A DNA stretch of 64,000 bases from an uncultured Phascolarctobacterium sp. (GCA_900545535.1 UQZN01000001.1:124001-188000); one strand, 5' to 3'; shown: positions 1 through 8,948, numbered from the stretch's first letter. Notes: generated by a model from the letters alone, not told the origin. Made by a program: numbers and translations.

Positions 1-319
1 GCGCTTCGTTTTCCCAGATCCTGCCCTGCTTCTGCATAGCGTCAAAAAGAGCAAAATGCACCTTACAGCGAGCCAGTCCCGGCCAATTTTCAAAATCAGC
101 GCCGTTATATTTTAAAACCAGCTCGATAAACGTCAAAGCGGCGATCCCTTCTGCGTCTTTACCAAGCGATCTGTAAAACATCTCCCGGCGGGCCTCGCTT
201 TGCAGCAGCGGCTTAAAATCCTCGCACAGCTGTAAAAGCGCGGTCTTATCGCCTGTCTGGGCGGCCGTTATCAGCGTTTGTAATCTTTCGGACTGTTCCG
301 ATAAACTTTTTATAACCAT
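1..319 (-). CDS. RNA polymerase sigma-factor-like protein, N-terminal part (cut by window edge)
   Basis: An open frame reads from an ATG at 319 leftwards off the window; about 106 residues are visible. The N-terminus (LITAAQTGDKTALLQL, then a KPLL..EAR segment) resembles the short helical N-terminal domain of small sigma-70-like factors of Firmicutes. It continues with a region-2-like stretch containing DAEGIAALTFIELVLKYN and ending near FDAMQKQGRIWE. It is divergent from the small XRE gene at 477 and shares an intergenic region with it that contains a perfect inverted repeat. The -10/-35 binding residues cannot be judged because the C-terminal part is outside the window. It could be a functional ECF-like sigma factor or only a sigma-like regulator; a link to the autotransporters downstream is inference. 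Confidence 0.5.
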   Translation of the reverse strand, partial: MVIKSLSEQSERLQTLITAAQTGDKTALLQLCEDFKPLLQSEARREMFYRSLGKDAEGIAALTFIELVLKYNGADFENWPGLARCKVHFALFDAMQKQGRIWENEA

Positions 320-402
320 CAGTTCTCTCTATAATTTTATGATACCCGGCTATACTGTAAAACGTCACGCGCAACAAGAAACAGTCTAAACTTTTTTGAA
401 GA

Positions 403-435
403 AAATTAACACCCTATACAATCAGGTGTTAATTT
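403..435. promoter_or_regulatory. Perfect inverted repeat, candidate operator
   Basis: The arms AAATTAACACC (403-413) and GGTGTTAATTT (425-435) are exact inverse complements separated by 11 bases, so the half-sites are about two helical turns apart. It lies between the divergent sigma-like gene and the XRE gene, with no T-run after it. It therefore reads better as a dimeric repressor site than as a terminator. The small HTH protein encoded immediately downstream is the obvious candidate ligand (inference). Confidence 0.45.
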
Positions 436-476
436 ACTGCCACTGCTGTCTAAAATAAAAGCGGGAGGGAGATACT

Positions 477-677
477 ATGCAAAAATATATCGGTCAGCAA
501 TTAAAAACAGCGCGCCACAATAAAAAGCTGACCCAGGAACAGGTTGCCGAAGCAGTCGGACTATCGGCAAAACATTACGGCTGCATCGAACGCGGTGAGG
601 TCAGTACTACTATCGCGGTGTTGGTGCGGCTGCAGCAGGTGCTTGAATTTGAAGTATCTATAATAATCAAAATTTAG
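477..677 (+). CDS. Small XRE/Cro-family HTH regulator
   Basis: A 66-residue protein that is almost entirely one Cro/C1-type helix-turn-helix: the recognition region reads LTQEQVAEAVGLSAKHYG and is followed by the typical ERGEVSTT turn. The ATG follows a strong GGGAGGGAG ribosome site. A good intrinsic terminator lies directly after the stop codon, so the gene is a monocistron. It probably binds DNA as a dimer; the 11-bp inverted repeat 40 bp upstream may be its own operator. A second gene of the same type sits between autotransporters 2 and 3, which suggests local control of the surface genes. Targets are unknown. Confidence 0.7.
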   Translation: MQKYIGQQLKTARHNKKLTQEQVAEAVGLSAKHYGCIERGEVSTTIAVLVRLQQVLEFEVSIIIKI

Positions 678-698
678 TCTGCCGTGGCAGATTTTTTT
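678..698 (+). terminator. Intrinsic terminator of the XRE gene
   Basis: TCTGCC and GGCAGA pair around a two-base loop and are followed by seven T, one base after the XRE stop codon. Confidence 0.7.
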
Positions 699-735
699 AT
701 TTGCTGCTTTTTTTGAAATGCTGATAAAACTTTCT

Positions 736-782
736 AAAAAACGGCGTGTAGTGCATAGATGGTACTGCACGTTGTTTTTTTT
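736..782 (+). terminator. Long hairpin with T-run
   Basis: The bases from 736 to about 755 pair with 762-782 if three G-U wobbles are allowed (AAAAAACGGCGTGTAGTGC against GTACTGCACGTTGTTTTTT). The T-rich 3' side makes it terminator-like. It could instead be the end of a small untranslated RNA, because it is a second terminator only 40 bp after the first and no gene lies between them. Confidence 0.45.
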
Positions 783-898
783 CGATGTTTTCGCCACTTT
801 GCGAGTGAAGCACGTACACGCACTTGCGGTTTGCAGCAAGTGCCGCGCAGCGTGATATCGCGGCGCTGAAAAAAAATTTTAGAAAAATCCTTCTCGTG
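783..898. other. Gene-free, stem-loop-rich stretch ahead of autotransporter 1
   Basis: Part of the roughly 390-bp gap between the XRE terminator and autotransporter 1. No credible gene was found. It holds hairpins: GCACTTGC (820-827) with GCAAGTGC (836-843), CAGCG (848-852) with CGCTG (864-868), and a short CACT/AGTG stem near 795-807. It then runs into the G-tract promoter. It may be a structured RNA or simply DNA secondary structure. Confidence 0.3.
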
Positions 899-931
899 TC
901 TTGTAGGGGGGGACATCTGTGGTAATATAAT
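897..931 (+). promoter_or_regulatory. Promoter-like region with a seven-G tract, autotransporter 1
   Basis: The order is TGTCTTG (897-903), seven G (906-912), ACA, then TAATAT/TATAAT (923-931). The G run lies in what would be the -35 to -10 spacer. The same TGTCTTG-G7-ACA block precedes autotransporter 3 at 8818-8836. A change in G number would alter promoter spacing. The promoter assignment is inference from sequence. Confidence 0.5.
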
Positions 932-1087
932 AAAAGAATTATATAAAATAATTAAAAAATACAAATTAATGCAATTTAATATTGTTTTTACACAAAAATA
1001 TTTTAGGAAAGTAATGTTATGCAAAGTTGATTCCTGCGGCACCAGCCGAAGAATATAATCTTGAACAAATTTTAAGGAGTGGTTTGG

Positions 1088-4000
1088 GTGGATTTAAAAG
1101 CAAGTAGAAAAAGACAGCTGGCAGCGGCAGTAACGCTGGCAGTTATGGGAATGGCATGGGTATCTGTGCCGCAGCAGGTATGGGCTGACAGCGCTCAAAT
1201 AGGTTCAGAAACAGCGCCTGTTACCTGGGAATATTATAATACTGATCCCAAAAGAGAAGTCAGTGATAACAGAAACGATAAATCGGGCGCTAATGTTTTT
1301 GCAGCGCAGTATCATCAAAATTTTAATGACAATACCTGGGCTGCTTTTGGCGATATGGGTGGTAAAACGCTTACTATCGGCAGTATGACGATAGAAGCCA
1401 TTCAGGGCAAAGATGGCGTCGGTGCTGCCGCAGGCGACACTGTCAAAGAGGGTTCTTTTGGACAGGATGGAGGCATGGCGTCCGCACAGGGAATCTACAG
1501 CACCAGCATCAGTAATGCCGTGATTGCAATGAATGGCGACGTTAAGATTGAGGCGCTTGGCGGTAAAACATATAGCGAAGCTCTAATAGGCAGCGTTTAT
1601 CAGCACCAGGGCGAAAAAGGCAACGATGGCGCTACTGATGGTAAACTGAACGGCGGCGAAGGCGCTAAAGGCGGCACTGGCGGTAAAGCTGTTGTCGCAG
1701 GTGTTGAAATCGGCAATGGCAGCAGCGTCAGTATCACTGGAGGCAGTTTAACAGTTAGCGTGATCGGCGAAGCAGGCGGCCATGGTGGTTATGGCGGCGA
1801 GGGCGGCATTGGTGCAACTGGCGCTGATGGAGCTATTGGTACCAGTTTTAATCAGGAATATTTGGATACCAAGACTGCACAGGGTACCGACCAGACTGCT
1901 GGACAGGCTAATGAAAACGGACATAATGGTAAAGCTGGGGCTATTGGCGGTACTGCTACGGATGGCTTAACCGGCGGTACTGGTGGCAATGGTGCTGACG
2001 GCGGTACTGGTGGTATGGCAGAAGCTAACGGTTTAAAAATCAAAAATATCACTAATAGCAGCATTGTTTTGAATGGACTGCAGGTTACAGCTGTAGCTGG
2101 TAATGGCAGTGCCGGCGGACAGGGCGGCAAAGGCGGTACTGGTGGCGTTGGTGGTAACGGAGGAGCTGGCGGCAACGGTTCATTCGGTGAAAAAGGCGGA
2201 GATTTGGGCGATGATGTTTTAACAGTTACGGATAATGGCACGGCAGAGAAAAAAAGTAATGTCTTAGGCACGGCTAATGCTGGCTCTGTTGGTACTTATG
2301 ATGATGTTATTACAGTTGAGACTCAGCATCAGAATGTGAATGGTAAAACTTACGGTGGTGCCGGTGGCGCAGGCGGCGCTGGTGCAACAGGTGCTATTGG
2401 TGGTACAGGCGGCCAGGGTGGTAATGGCGGTAACGGCGGCAGCGGCGGTTTTGCGAAAGCTGTTGGCTTTACTGGCAGCGGCATCAAGATGGACGTGCAG
2501 CTGGGGGCGGTAGAAGTTACAGCTACCGGCGGCAACGGTGCTAAAGGCGGATTGGGAGGAAACGGCGGCGACGGTGGCAGTGGTGGCGTTGGTGGTAACG
2601 GAGGCCAGGGTGGTCAGGCTGGTTCAGACCATATTTACACAGGTACTCAGGATTCCAAAACGACAACGACACAAAAATATGTTGGCACATCTGGGGTCGA
2701 TAGTGGCGGAAATACAACATATGGATGGGCTGTATATGGTGATCCTTTAGTTGATGGTCCGGATATTGTTAACAAAAATATTGCCAGTAGTGAAAGTACA
2801 AGAACAGAAGCTAATGATGCTAAAGGCGGGCAGGGCGGCACAGGCGGCAAGGGCGGTAATGGTGGCGCTGTAGGTGACAACGGCACCAGCGGTAATGGCG
2901 GCAGTGCGACCAGCATGGGCCTGTCCTTCAGCGACGGCTCGCTGGTGAACCTGAATGTTACAGCTATCAAAGCTACGGCTACCGCTGGTAACGGCGTAGG
3001 CAAGATCGAGGCCAGCGGTATAGATAAGGCTGATGGCGCACCTGGCGTAGATGCTGATCCTGCAACTGATATCAACGGTACAACCGGTGGCGCTGGCGGT
3101 ACTGGCGGCAATGGGTCTACTATGCACGTGGCTATAGAACAATCTTTTAACGGCTCTGATACAACTGCTAAGGCACTGGAAACAGTTGGCAGTACAGTGA
3201 ACGTGCTCTCCGATGTTGATTTGGCGATCAGTGCTTTGGCACAAGACGGTGCCGGAACGAATACTGCCATAGCAGTATTCAGCTCTGAAAATTCTGCTGA
3301 TGTTTATCAGATTAAGGGTAATTTAAACGTTACTGCAAACGCCATTGGCGATATAGATAGAAAAGAGACGATCGATGGAGTTGAATATACTTACGATGCC
3401 AGTAAGACAAATACTACCAGCGAGGCTAAAGCGTTTAAATTGAATGAAAGTTCAATGTTTATTGATGTTGCTGGTGATTTGAGCATTGAAGCAGCAGCTG
3501 CTAAAGGTGAAGCAAAGAATTTTGCTCAGGGGATGCAAGTTTATAATACAACTGTTGGAGTACATACGACAGGAGCTATCGATATCAAGGCTACTGCCGA
3601 TAGCGGCACGTGGCAGGGGGCTCAGGGCATCGAAGGTAACAGCAATGACCTGACGTTCGTCAGTGATGCAGGCGGCATTACCGTGACCGCTCTCGGCGGG
3701 AATGGAACAAAGTTTCAGAAAGAACGTTCACTGTGGATCTATGACAGCACGGTCACCTTTGATGCTAAAGACAGCGACATTACGTTGAACGGCGATGTGG
3801 AAGTTGTTGCTCATTATGAAAATCCAAAGGAAAGTACTTTAAATCTGAAATCCAATACTACAGTTAATAGTACTGAGGGAATGGGTGGCAGCAGTAAAGG
3901 TGCCATGAATATCACCGGCACGATCATGAACCTGACAGATAACCTGTCAAATTTGACGGTTGCTGATACTACTACTATGAAAACCAGTACTGTTTACTTC

Positions 4001-5347
4001 TACGATGATAACAACCAGGCAGACAAATATAACACTGTTGATTATCGTACTATCACAACTAAAGATTTGAATGCCAGCGGCACGAATGAGTTGTTTATGC
4101 GTACCAACGCTAACGGCGTCTACGGCCAGTCGGCAGGCAACGATAAGATCGTTTCTACAAATATTGCTACCGGCAACGGTACTTATGACATTACAGTGTT
4201 TGACCAGGGCATGCGCAACGGCTATAACAATACCACTGGTGCGGAGAACAAAGGTCATTTGCAGAATGATGTGGACCTTATCCAAAATGCCGATGCGACA
4301 GGCACCTATAACATCAAAGAGATGCAGTATGATAACGGCATCTGGGCTTATGAATATGAGGGCAAAGCAGAAGTTGGTGCTGATGGCAACCTGAACCTGA
4401 CTAATATCACCACTAAAGCTTGCGAACAATCCTCTGCTCAAACAGCAGCACAGGACGCCAACAAGATCGCAGCCGGCGCGGCAGTGACATTGTTCGGCGC
4501 AGACGAAACTCTGATGGAACGTCTGGGAGATGTACGCAACAGCGCTCACGACAACGATGGTGTCTGGGCTAAATATGTGGGCGGCAAGATCAAAGTGGAC
4601 GGTCTTAAAGGCGACAACGACTTTAAATACAACGGTTTCGCAGCCGGCTACGACCATGAGATCGGCAACAACTGGCGTATCGGCCTGGCTGGGCAGTATG
4701 CCAAAGGCGATACTACTTTGACTAACGGCGACGGCGAAATCAAGACCGCGGCAGGAGCTTTGTACGGCACCTGGACGGGCGACAAAGGCCATCATGTAGA
4801 TATCATTGCCAAAGTTGGCAAAGTAGACAGCGAGACCAGCGCTTACGGCGGTACTATCGCCCAGAAGCTGGACGGTGATTTTGGCAGCACGGCCATGAGT
4901 TTTGCTGTGGAATACGGTTACCGTCAGGACTTGAACGACGGCTGGTTCGTCGAGCCAATGGTACGCGCCAGCTACGTGCATCTGGGCGGCGATGATTACA
5001 CTGTAACTACCCGTGACAATACCATGAGCGTCACCAACGACGCCATGAACAGTATCGTGCTGCGCGGCGGCTTCCTGCTGGGCAGAACCTTTGCTGAAGC
5101 TAGCAACGTTTATTTAAAAGCAGCAGTGCTGCATGACTTTGACGGCGACATCAATACCAAAGTCAGCGCTGACGGCAGAACTGCCAGCTACAGCGATAGC
5201 ATTGGCGGCACGGCGATCGAATACGGTATCGGCGTCAATCATAAATTTAACAAAGATTCCAGCATGTATTTTGATGTAGAACGCATCAGTGGCGGCGATG
5301 TGACCAAAAACTGGGGCATCAACGTTGGTTTCCGTTACAGCTTCTAA
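1088..5347 (+). CDS. Autotransporter 1: glycine-rich passenger with C-terminal beta-barrel
   Basis: About 1419 residues. The GTG at 1088 is chosen because AAGGAG (1074-1079) sits eight bases before it; the in-frame GTG at 1079 overlaps the ribosome site. A basic N-terminus and hydrophobic segment end at a VWA cleavage site near residue 34. The passenger has blocks of GGxGGxGG collagen-like or PGRS-like repeats around residues 175-365, 420-510, 580-600 and 665-680, alternating with beta-rich segments. Residues from about 1150 form an autotransporter barrel (starting GVWAKYVGGK) that ends in the aromatic outer-membrane signature FRYSF. It is likely surface exposed. The ligand is unknown. The barrel is clearly paralogous to that of the next gene. 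Confidence 0.85.
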   Translation: MDLKASRKRQLAAAVTLAVMGMAWVSVPQQVWADSAQIGSETAPVTWEYYNTDPKREVSDNRNDKSGANVFAAQYHQNFNDNTWAAFGDMGGKTLTIGSMTIEAIQGKDGVGAAAGDTVKEGSFGQDGGMASAQGIYSTSISNAVIAMNGDVKIEALGGKTYSEALIGSVYQHQGEKGNDGATDGKLNGGEGAKGGTGGKAVVAGVEIGNGSSVSITGGSLTVSVIGEAGGHGGYGGEGGIGATGADGAIGTSFNQEYLDTKTAQGTDQTAGQANENGHNGKAGAIGGTATDGLTGGTGGNGADGGTGGMAEANGLKIKNITNSSIVLNGLQVTAVAGNGSAGGQGGKGGTGGVGGNGGAGGNGSFGEKGGDLGDDVLTVTDNGTAEKKSNVLGTANAGSVGTYDDVITVETQHQNVNGKTYGGAGGAGGAGATGAIGGTGGQGGNGGNGGSGGFAKAVGFTGSGIKMDVQLGAVEVTATGGNGAKGGLGGNGGDGGSGGVGGNGGQGGQAGSDHIYTGTQDSKTTTTQKYVGTSGVDSGGNTTYGWAVYGDPLVDGPDIVNKNIASSESTRTEANDAKGGQGGTGGKGGNGGAVGDNGTSGNGGSATSMGLSFSDGSLVNLNVTAIKATATAGNGVGKIEASGIDKADGAPGVDADPATDINGTTGGAGGTGGNGSTMHVAIEQSFNGSDTTAKALETVGSTVNVLSDVDLAISALAQDGAGTNTAIAVFSSENSADVYQIKGNLNVTANAIGDIDRKETIDGVEYTYDASKTNTTSEAKAFKLNESSMFIDVAGDLSIEAAAAKGEAKNFAQGMQVYNTTVGVHTTGAIDIKATADSGTWQGAQGIEGNSNDLTFVSDAGGITVTALGGNGTKFQKERSLWIYDSTVTFDAKDSDITLNGDVEVVAHYENPKESTLNLKSNTTVNSTEGMGGSSKGAMNITGTIMNLTDNLSNLTVADTTTMKTSTVYFYDDNNQADKYNTVDYRTITTKDLNASGTNELFMRTNANGVYGQSAGNDKIVSTNIATGNGTYDITVFDQGMRNGYNNTTGAENKGHLQNDVDLIQNADATGTYNIKEMQYDNGIWAYEYEGKAEVGADGNLNLTNITTKACEQSSAQTAAQDANKIAAGAAVTLFGADETLMERLGDVRNSAHDNDGVWAKYVGGKIKVDGLKGDNDFKYNGFAAGYDHEIGNNWRIGLAGQYAKGDTTLTNGDGEIKTAAGALYGTWTGDKGHHVDIIAKVGKVDSETSAYGGTIAQKLDGDFGSTAMSFAVEYGYRQDLNDGWFVEPMVRASYVHLGGDDYTVTTRDNTMSVTNDAMNSIVLRGGFLLGRTFAEASNVYLKAAVLHDFDGDINTKVSADGRTASYSDSIGGTAIEYGIGVNHKFNKDSSMYFDVERISGGDVTKNWGINVGFRYSF

Positions 5348-5380
5348 GTAATGCAAGGCAGCTTGAAAAGTTTATAAAGT

Positions 5381-5411
5381 AAATCCCTCATGCAAATTGG
5401 GGGATTTCTTT
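5381..5411 (+). terminator. Hairpin after autotransporter 1
   Basis: AAATCCCTC (5381-5389) pairs with GGGGGATTT (5399-5407) and is followed by a T-rich tail. It ends about 35 bp before the next start codon. No separate promoter for autotransporter 2 is obvious, so partial read-through is likely. Confidence 0.6.
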
Positions 5412-5444
5412 GTAACGTTTATAAAAAAATTGGGAGATGAGTAG

Positions 5445-8357
5445 ATGCAGAGTTATAAGAAGTGGGAAAGCAGAAAATTACAAAAGAAAGTACTGCAAAC
5501 GCTGGTGTTGGCAAGCATGGCGTACGTTTGCATAATCGGGGGGGACAATTCCGCCTGGGCGCAGGATTATAACAGTGATCAGACGTTAGAGGTAGGAAAT
5601 ACAGGTTCTGTGGAAAATTGGGAAACCTATGATAATGTAATTGTTAATAAAAATAACAGTGAAAAGTTTTTTAATGGTATTGAGCTGCATCTGGCAGGTG
5701 CTAATAAACAATTAAAGGTCAATGGAAAAATAGATATTGCGATTACAGATGATGCTTCTAATGCTTCGACCCATAGTTATACTGGTCTGGATATGTATGG
5801 AGGAAAGATTGAGGCAGCAGATGGATTTAATGTCACTATCAACAGCACTGCTGCGACTGGTAGTGGCAATAAATATGGCATCTATGAAAATGTCGGCGAT
5901 ATGATCTTGGGAAAAGATTCCCATATTACGATTGATACTAAAATTGGTGATGTATACGGCATTTATGTTGAAGATGGATATGGTGATACCGTCCTTCTGG
6001 GCGGGAAGCTGCAGATAGATATTAACCAAAATAATGAAGATACAGCTACCGAGAAGGCTTATGGTTTTTATACGAAACCTAATCCCAATACGGATTCTGT
6101 TTTTACGGAATTAAATATTGCAGTTAAAAGTCTCAATGAAGCCGGTGGTATGTATATAGAAACAGATCAAGGTAATAATAATAATTATGGCCAGGTTTGG
6201 TATCATAACAATGGTGATACATTTGTAAAGCCGTATGCGGATGCTAAGAATGAGAAGCTGGTTATTAAGGCAGAAGCAGTTAACGGCGTTGCCTTTGGTG
6301 TCAGGACAGTTGCTGGTTCCAATGTTAGTGGCAGAAACAGTAAATTGTTTTCGGAAAATGCCAAAATCACGGCAGCCGGCAAAACTGAGGCCTATGGTTT
6401 TGATATCGGAAGTAGTTTTGATGTAGAGATCGGACAAGCGTTGGACATCGATGTGGCGGCAGAAGATAAAGCGGTCGGTATGCAGATGTGTGGAAACGCA
6501 CGTTACTATGATAGTAACAGTTTTAAAAGTAGCGGAGTAAATACGATCAAGGCCACGGCTACGGAAGGCACAGCCAAAGGTATATATGTTTTTACAGGTA
6601 TTGGTGATGAATATAATAACCCATGTTATGGCTCCAGTAGTGTCGATATGGGCGACGGTACGGTGAACGTGGAAGCAGTTGGTAAAACTGGCGCTTATGG
6701 AATCGAGATCGGCGGCCCGTCAGGCTCATCCGGTACATTTGGCGATGCCGTCGTCACCGCCACTGCGGCAAGCGGCAACGCCTATGGCGTCTACAGCCAT
6801 GAAAACAATGCGACTGTTACGTTTAATGAAGGTTTAAAAGTTAATGCTGACGCTGTCAATGGTACGGCGTACGCTTTGAAAGCTGACGACGGCAGTACGA
6901 TCACGACCAGTAAAACCACTACGGACGCAGTGCAGCTGACCGGCGACCTTTCTGTTCAAAATGCCGGTAAGCTCAACGTCTTTTTGAATACGGCCGATTC
7001 CTTCCTTTCCGGCAGCAGTAAGAAAGATAATAATGCTAACAGTAAGCTCAACCTGGCGTTTGCCGCCGGGTCAAAATGGCAGATGACCGGCGGTTCCCAG
7101 GTCGATGACCTGACTGTCGGTAAAGGCACGGTTATCGATATGAGCGGCGACAAAGGTGCTAACAGTACTTTGTCGGTCGAGAACCTGAAAGGGTCGGGGG
7201 CTGAATTTATCATGGACGTCAACAAAGACGGCCACGACGCACTGCTCGTCAATACCAGTTCTGAAAACGGTAATCATACTGTCAACCTGAATGTAGAAAA
7301 CACTGAAGCCTTAAAGCAGTTGGCAGCAAGTGATACGGCGCTGTTCAGTACAGCAAATGCAGAAACTAAATTCACTGTCGGCGAATTATTCGGCCACGGT
7401 CTGTACGAATATTCCGCCGACTTGCAAAGTAAGGTCGGCGACGACGGCAAAATCCAATGGTATGTCGCCAACGCTAAAAGCAGGATCAGCAATGCTGTTT
7501 TAGAGCTGGCCAACACTGACCAGGTCGCCTATACGGCCTGGATCGACGGCAACGGCACTCTGCGACAGCGTTTAGGCGAACTGCAAAATGGCGCTGACAG
7601 CGGCGTCTGGGCCAGAATGTTTGGCGGCAAGCTGGGCGGCGACGAATTTACCAATAAGTACAAAACCTATCAGTTGGGCTATGACGCCCAAGCTGGTGAC
7701 TGGCGTGTGGGCGCTGCCTATGAATACAGCGATGGCAGTTTAGACTACACCAGCGGCAGCGGCAAAAACAAGATCGGCGCTGTGAGCCTGTATGGAACTT
7801 TGCAGGGCAAAGACAACAGCGCTTTGGACATCGTTATCAAACGCGGCCGCATTTACGGCGATATGGATATCTATGGTAAATACAGCGATAACGGTGATTA
7901 TTCGACTGATGCTACTTCGATCGGTGTAGAATATACCAAACGCTTTGACGGCGGCAACAACGTCTATTTTGAGCCGCAGGCGCAGCTGACCTTTGGCCGC
8001 ATCGATGGTTACGACTATGTGAGCGCCAAAGGCGTAAGAGTTGCCTACGACGATATCAACAGCCTGATCGGACGGTTGGGCATCGTGGCTGGCAAAGCTT
8101 TTGACAAAGGTGACGCTTATGTCAAAGCTTCTGTGCTGCACGAGTTCAGCGGCGACAGCAGCGTGACGATGCTGGCAGCCAATGGGGAAAGCTATCAGGC
8201 GGATAAAAGCTACGGTGATACCTGGCTGGAAGTAGGTATCGGCGGCAATATAGCTTTAGGTAAAAACTGCGAGCTGTATGGCGACGTAGAACGCAGCTTC
8301 GGCGGCTATGTTACCAAGAACTGGGGCGCTAATATAGGCTTCCGGTACAACTTCTAA
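5445..8357 (+). CDS. Autotransporter 2 with in-frame G7 tract in the signal peptide
   Basis: 970 residues; the ATG is eight bases after GGGAG. The extended signal peptide (basic to about residue 15, hydrophobic to about 31) ends IIGGDNSAWA, with cleavage expected after residue 39. A run of seven G at 5538-5544 encodes Gly32-Gly33 and the first base of Asp34. The passenger is a beta-helix-like series of short repeats rich in AYGVY, ATASGNAYG and similar strands. Residues from about 718 form the barrel (GVWARMFGGKLGG onward), ending FRYNF. The current frame is open (ON); loss or gain of one G would frameshift at codon 33-35. Its barrel resembles that of autotransporter 1 more than that of autotransporter 3. 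Confidence 0.85.
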   Translation: MQSYKKWESRKLQKKVLQTLVLASMAYVCIIGGDNSAWAQDYNSDQTLEVGNTGSVENWETYDNVIVNKNNSEKFFNGIELHLAGANKQLKVNGKIDIAITDDASNASTHSYTGLDMYGGKIEAADGFNVTINSTAATGSGNKYGIYENVGDMILGKDSHITIDTKIGDVYGIYVEDGYGDTVLLGGKLQIDINQNNEDTATEKAYGFYTKPNPNTDSVFTELNIAVKSLNEAGGMYIETDQGNNNNYGQVWYHNNGDTFVKPYADAKNEKLVIKAEAVNGVAFGVRTVAGSNVSGRNSKLFSENAKITAAGKTEAYGFDIGSSFDVEIGQALDIDVAAEDKAVGMQMCGNARYYDSNSFKSSGVNTIKATATEGTAKGIYVFTGIGDEYNNPCYGSSSVDMGDGTVNVEAVGKTGAYGIEIGGPSGSSGTFGDAVVTATAASGNAYGVYSHENNATVTFNEGLKVNADAVNGTAYALKADDGSTITTSKTTTDAVQLTGDLSVQNAGKLNVFLNTADSFLSGSSKKDNNANSKLNLAFAAGSKWQMTGGSQVDDLTVGKGTVIDMSGDKGANSTLSVENLKGSGAEFIMDVNKDGHDALLVNTSSENGNHTVNLNVENTEALKQLAASDTALFSTANAETKFTVGELFGHGLYEYSADLQSKVGDDGKIQWYVANAKSRISNAVLELANTDQVAYTAWIDGNGTLRQRLGELQNGADSGVWARMFGGKLGGDEFTNKYKTYQLGYDAQAGDWRVGAAYEYSDGSLDYTSGSGKNKIGAVSLYGTLQGKDNSALDIVIKRGRIYGDMDIYGKYSDNGDYSTDATSIGVEYTKRFDGGNNVYFEPQAQLTFGRIDGYDYVSAKGVRVAYDDINSLIGRLGIVAGKAFDKGDAYVKASVLHEFSGDSSVTMLAANGESYQADKSYGDTWLEVGIGGNIALGKNCELYGDVERSFGGYVTKNWGANIGFRYNF

Positions 8358-8448
8358 AGCAGTGAGAGATCGGTTGGCAGGCACTGCGGCGACGCTTCCT
8401 GAAAGTTACTGTCGTGCTGTTTAGAACCGCTGAAAGCGGAGGAAGAAC

Positions 8449-8688
8449 ATGGAAAAAATAGATTATAAAAAACTGGGTATGGAAATCAAGATCCGCAGAC
8501 TGCGCGCGGAGATAAGTCAGTCTGACCTTGCCAGACAGATCGGCATCTCGCAGTCGCATTTGTGCAACGTAGAGAACGGACGCCTGTCGCCAAGTCTGCG
8601 TTTATTGCTGAGCCTGCGTAAACTGCTGGGCTGTAATATTGATGAACTGCTAATAGAAGCAAGCAGTGAGTCGCAGGGAAAAGCATAA
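8449..8688 (+). CDS. XRE/Cro-family HTH regulator between autotransporters
   Basis: A 79-residue protein with a single helix-turn-helix: ISQSDLARQIGISQSHLC followed by NVENGRLSPSL, a classic Cro/C1 recognition pattern. The ATG follows a GGAGGAAG ribosome site. The gene is 91 bp after autotransporter 2 and is closed by a strong terminator, so it may be co-transcribed with autotransporter 2. It differs in sequence from the XRE gene at 477. It has no ligand-binding or dimerisation domain beyond the short C-terminus. Its role in controlling the neighbouring surface genes is inferred from position only. Confidence 0.75.
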   Translation: MEKIDYKKLGMEIKIRRLRAEISQSDLARQIGISQSHLCNVENGRLSPSLRLLLSLRKLLGCNIDELLIEASSESQGKA

Positions 8689-8704
8689 TGTAACTTGATA
8701 AATC

Positions 8705-8737
8705 AAAAAGGCTGATAGAAATTTTATCAGCCTTTTT
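8705..8737 (+). terminator. Strong intrinsic terminator
   Basis: AAAAAGGCTGATA (8705-8717) pairs exactly with TATCAGCCTTTTT (8725-8737), seven-base loop. Confidence 0.85.
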
Positions 8738-8817
8738 GCTATTGTCGTTTTAGAAAATAAGAATTTTGTATAAGTAAGAGCAAAAACGAAAAGAAAGTTA
8801 TAAGAAAAGTGCGGTTA

Positions 8818-8849
8818 TGTCTTGCGGGGGGGTACAAATATGCTAGAAT
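8818..8849 (+). promoter_or_regulatory. Promoter-like region with a seven-G tract, autotransporter 3
   Basis: TGTCTTG (8818-8824), one base, seven G (8826-8832), TACA, then an extended -10 TGCTAGAAT (8841-8849). The layout copies that at 897-931: CTTG block, G7, ACA, -10. The G tract occupies the spacer, so its length would set promoter strength (inference). Confidence 0.5.
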
Positions 8850-8861
8850 TATTTAAAACAG

Positions 8862-8909
8862 AATATGTTCTTTGTATTAAAAATTATAACGCAAGCAAAA
8901 GAACGTATT
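8862..8909 (+). other. Leader hairpin of autotransporter 3 mRNA
   Basis: AATATGTTCTTT (8862-8873) pairs with AAAGAACGTATT (8898-8909), with one G-U pair. It lies between the putative transcription start and the ribosome site and has no T-run, so it looks like an mRNA leader structure rather than a terminator. Confidence 0.35.
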
Positions 8910-8948
8910 TGTTTATGAAAATAAGCTGAATAATAAGGAAAGAGGTTG

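Noticed and set aside
1079..1087. GTG at 1079 as start of autotransporter 1
   Set aside because: It overlaps the AAGGAG ribosome site; GTG 1088 has eight-base spacing.
1600..3120. CRISPR-like or tandem DNA repeats
   Set aside because: The periodicity is that of Gly codons within one open frame; there are no uniform repeats and spacers.
1852..3270. Long minus-strand proline-rich open frames opposite autotransporter 1
   Set aside because: They are the complement of GGC/GGT glycine codons; they lack ribosome sites and family features.
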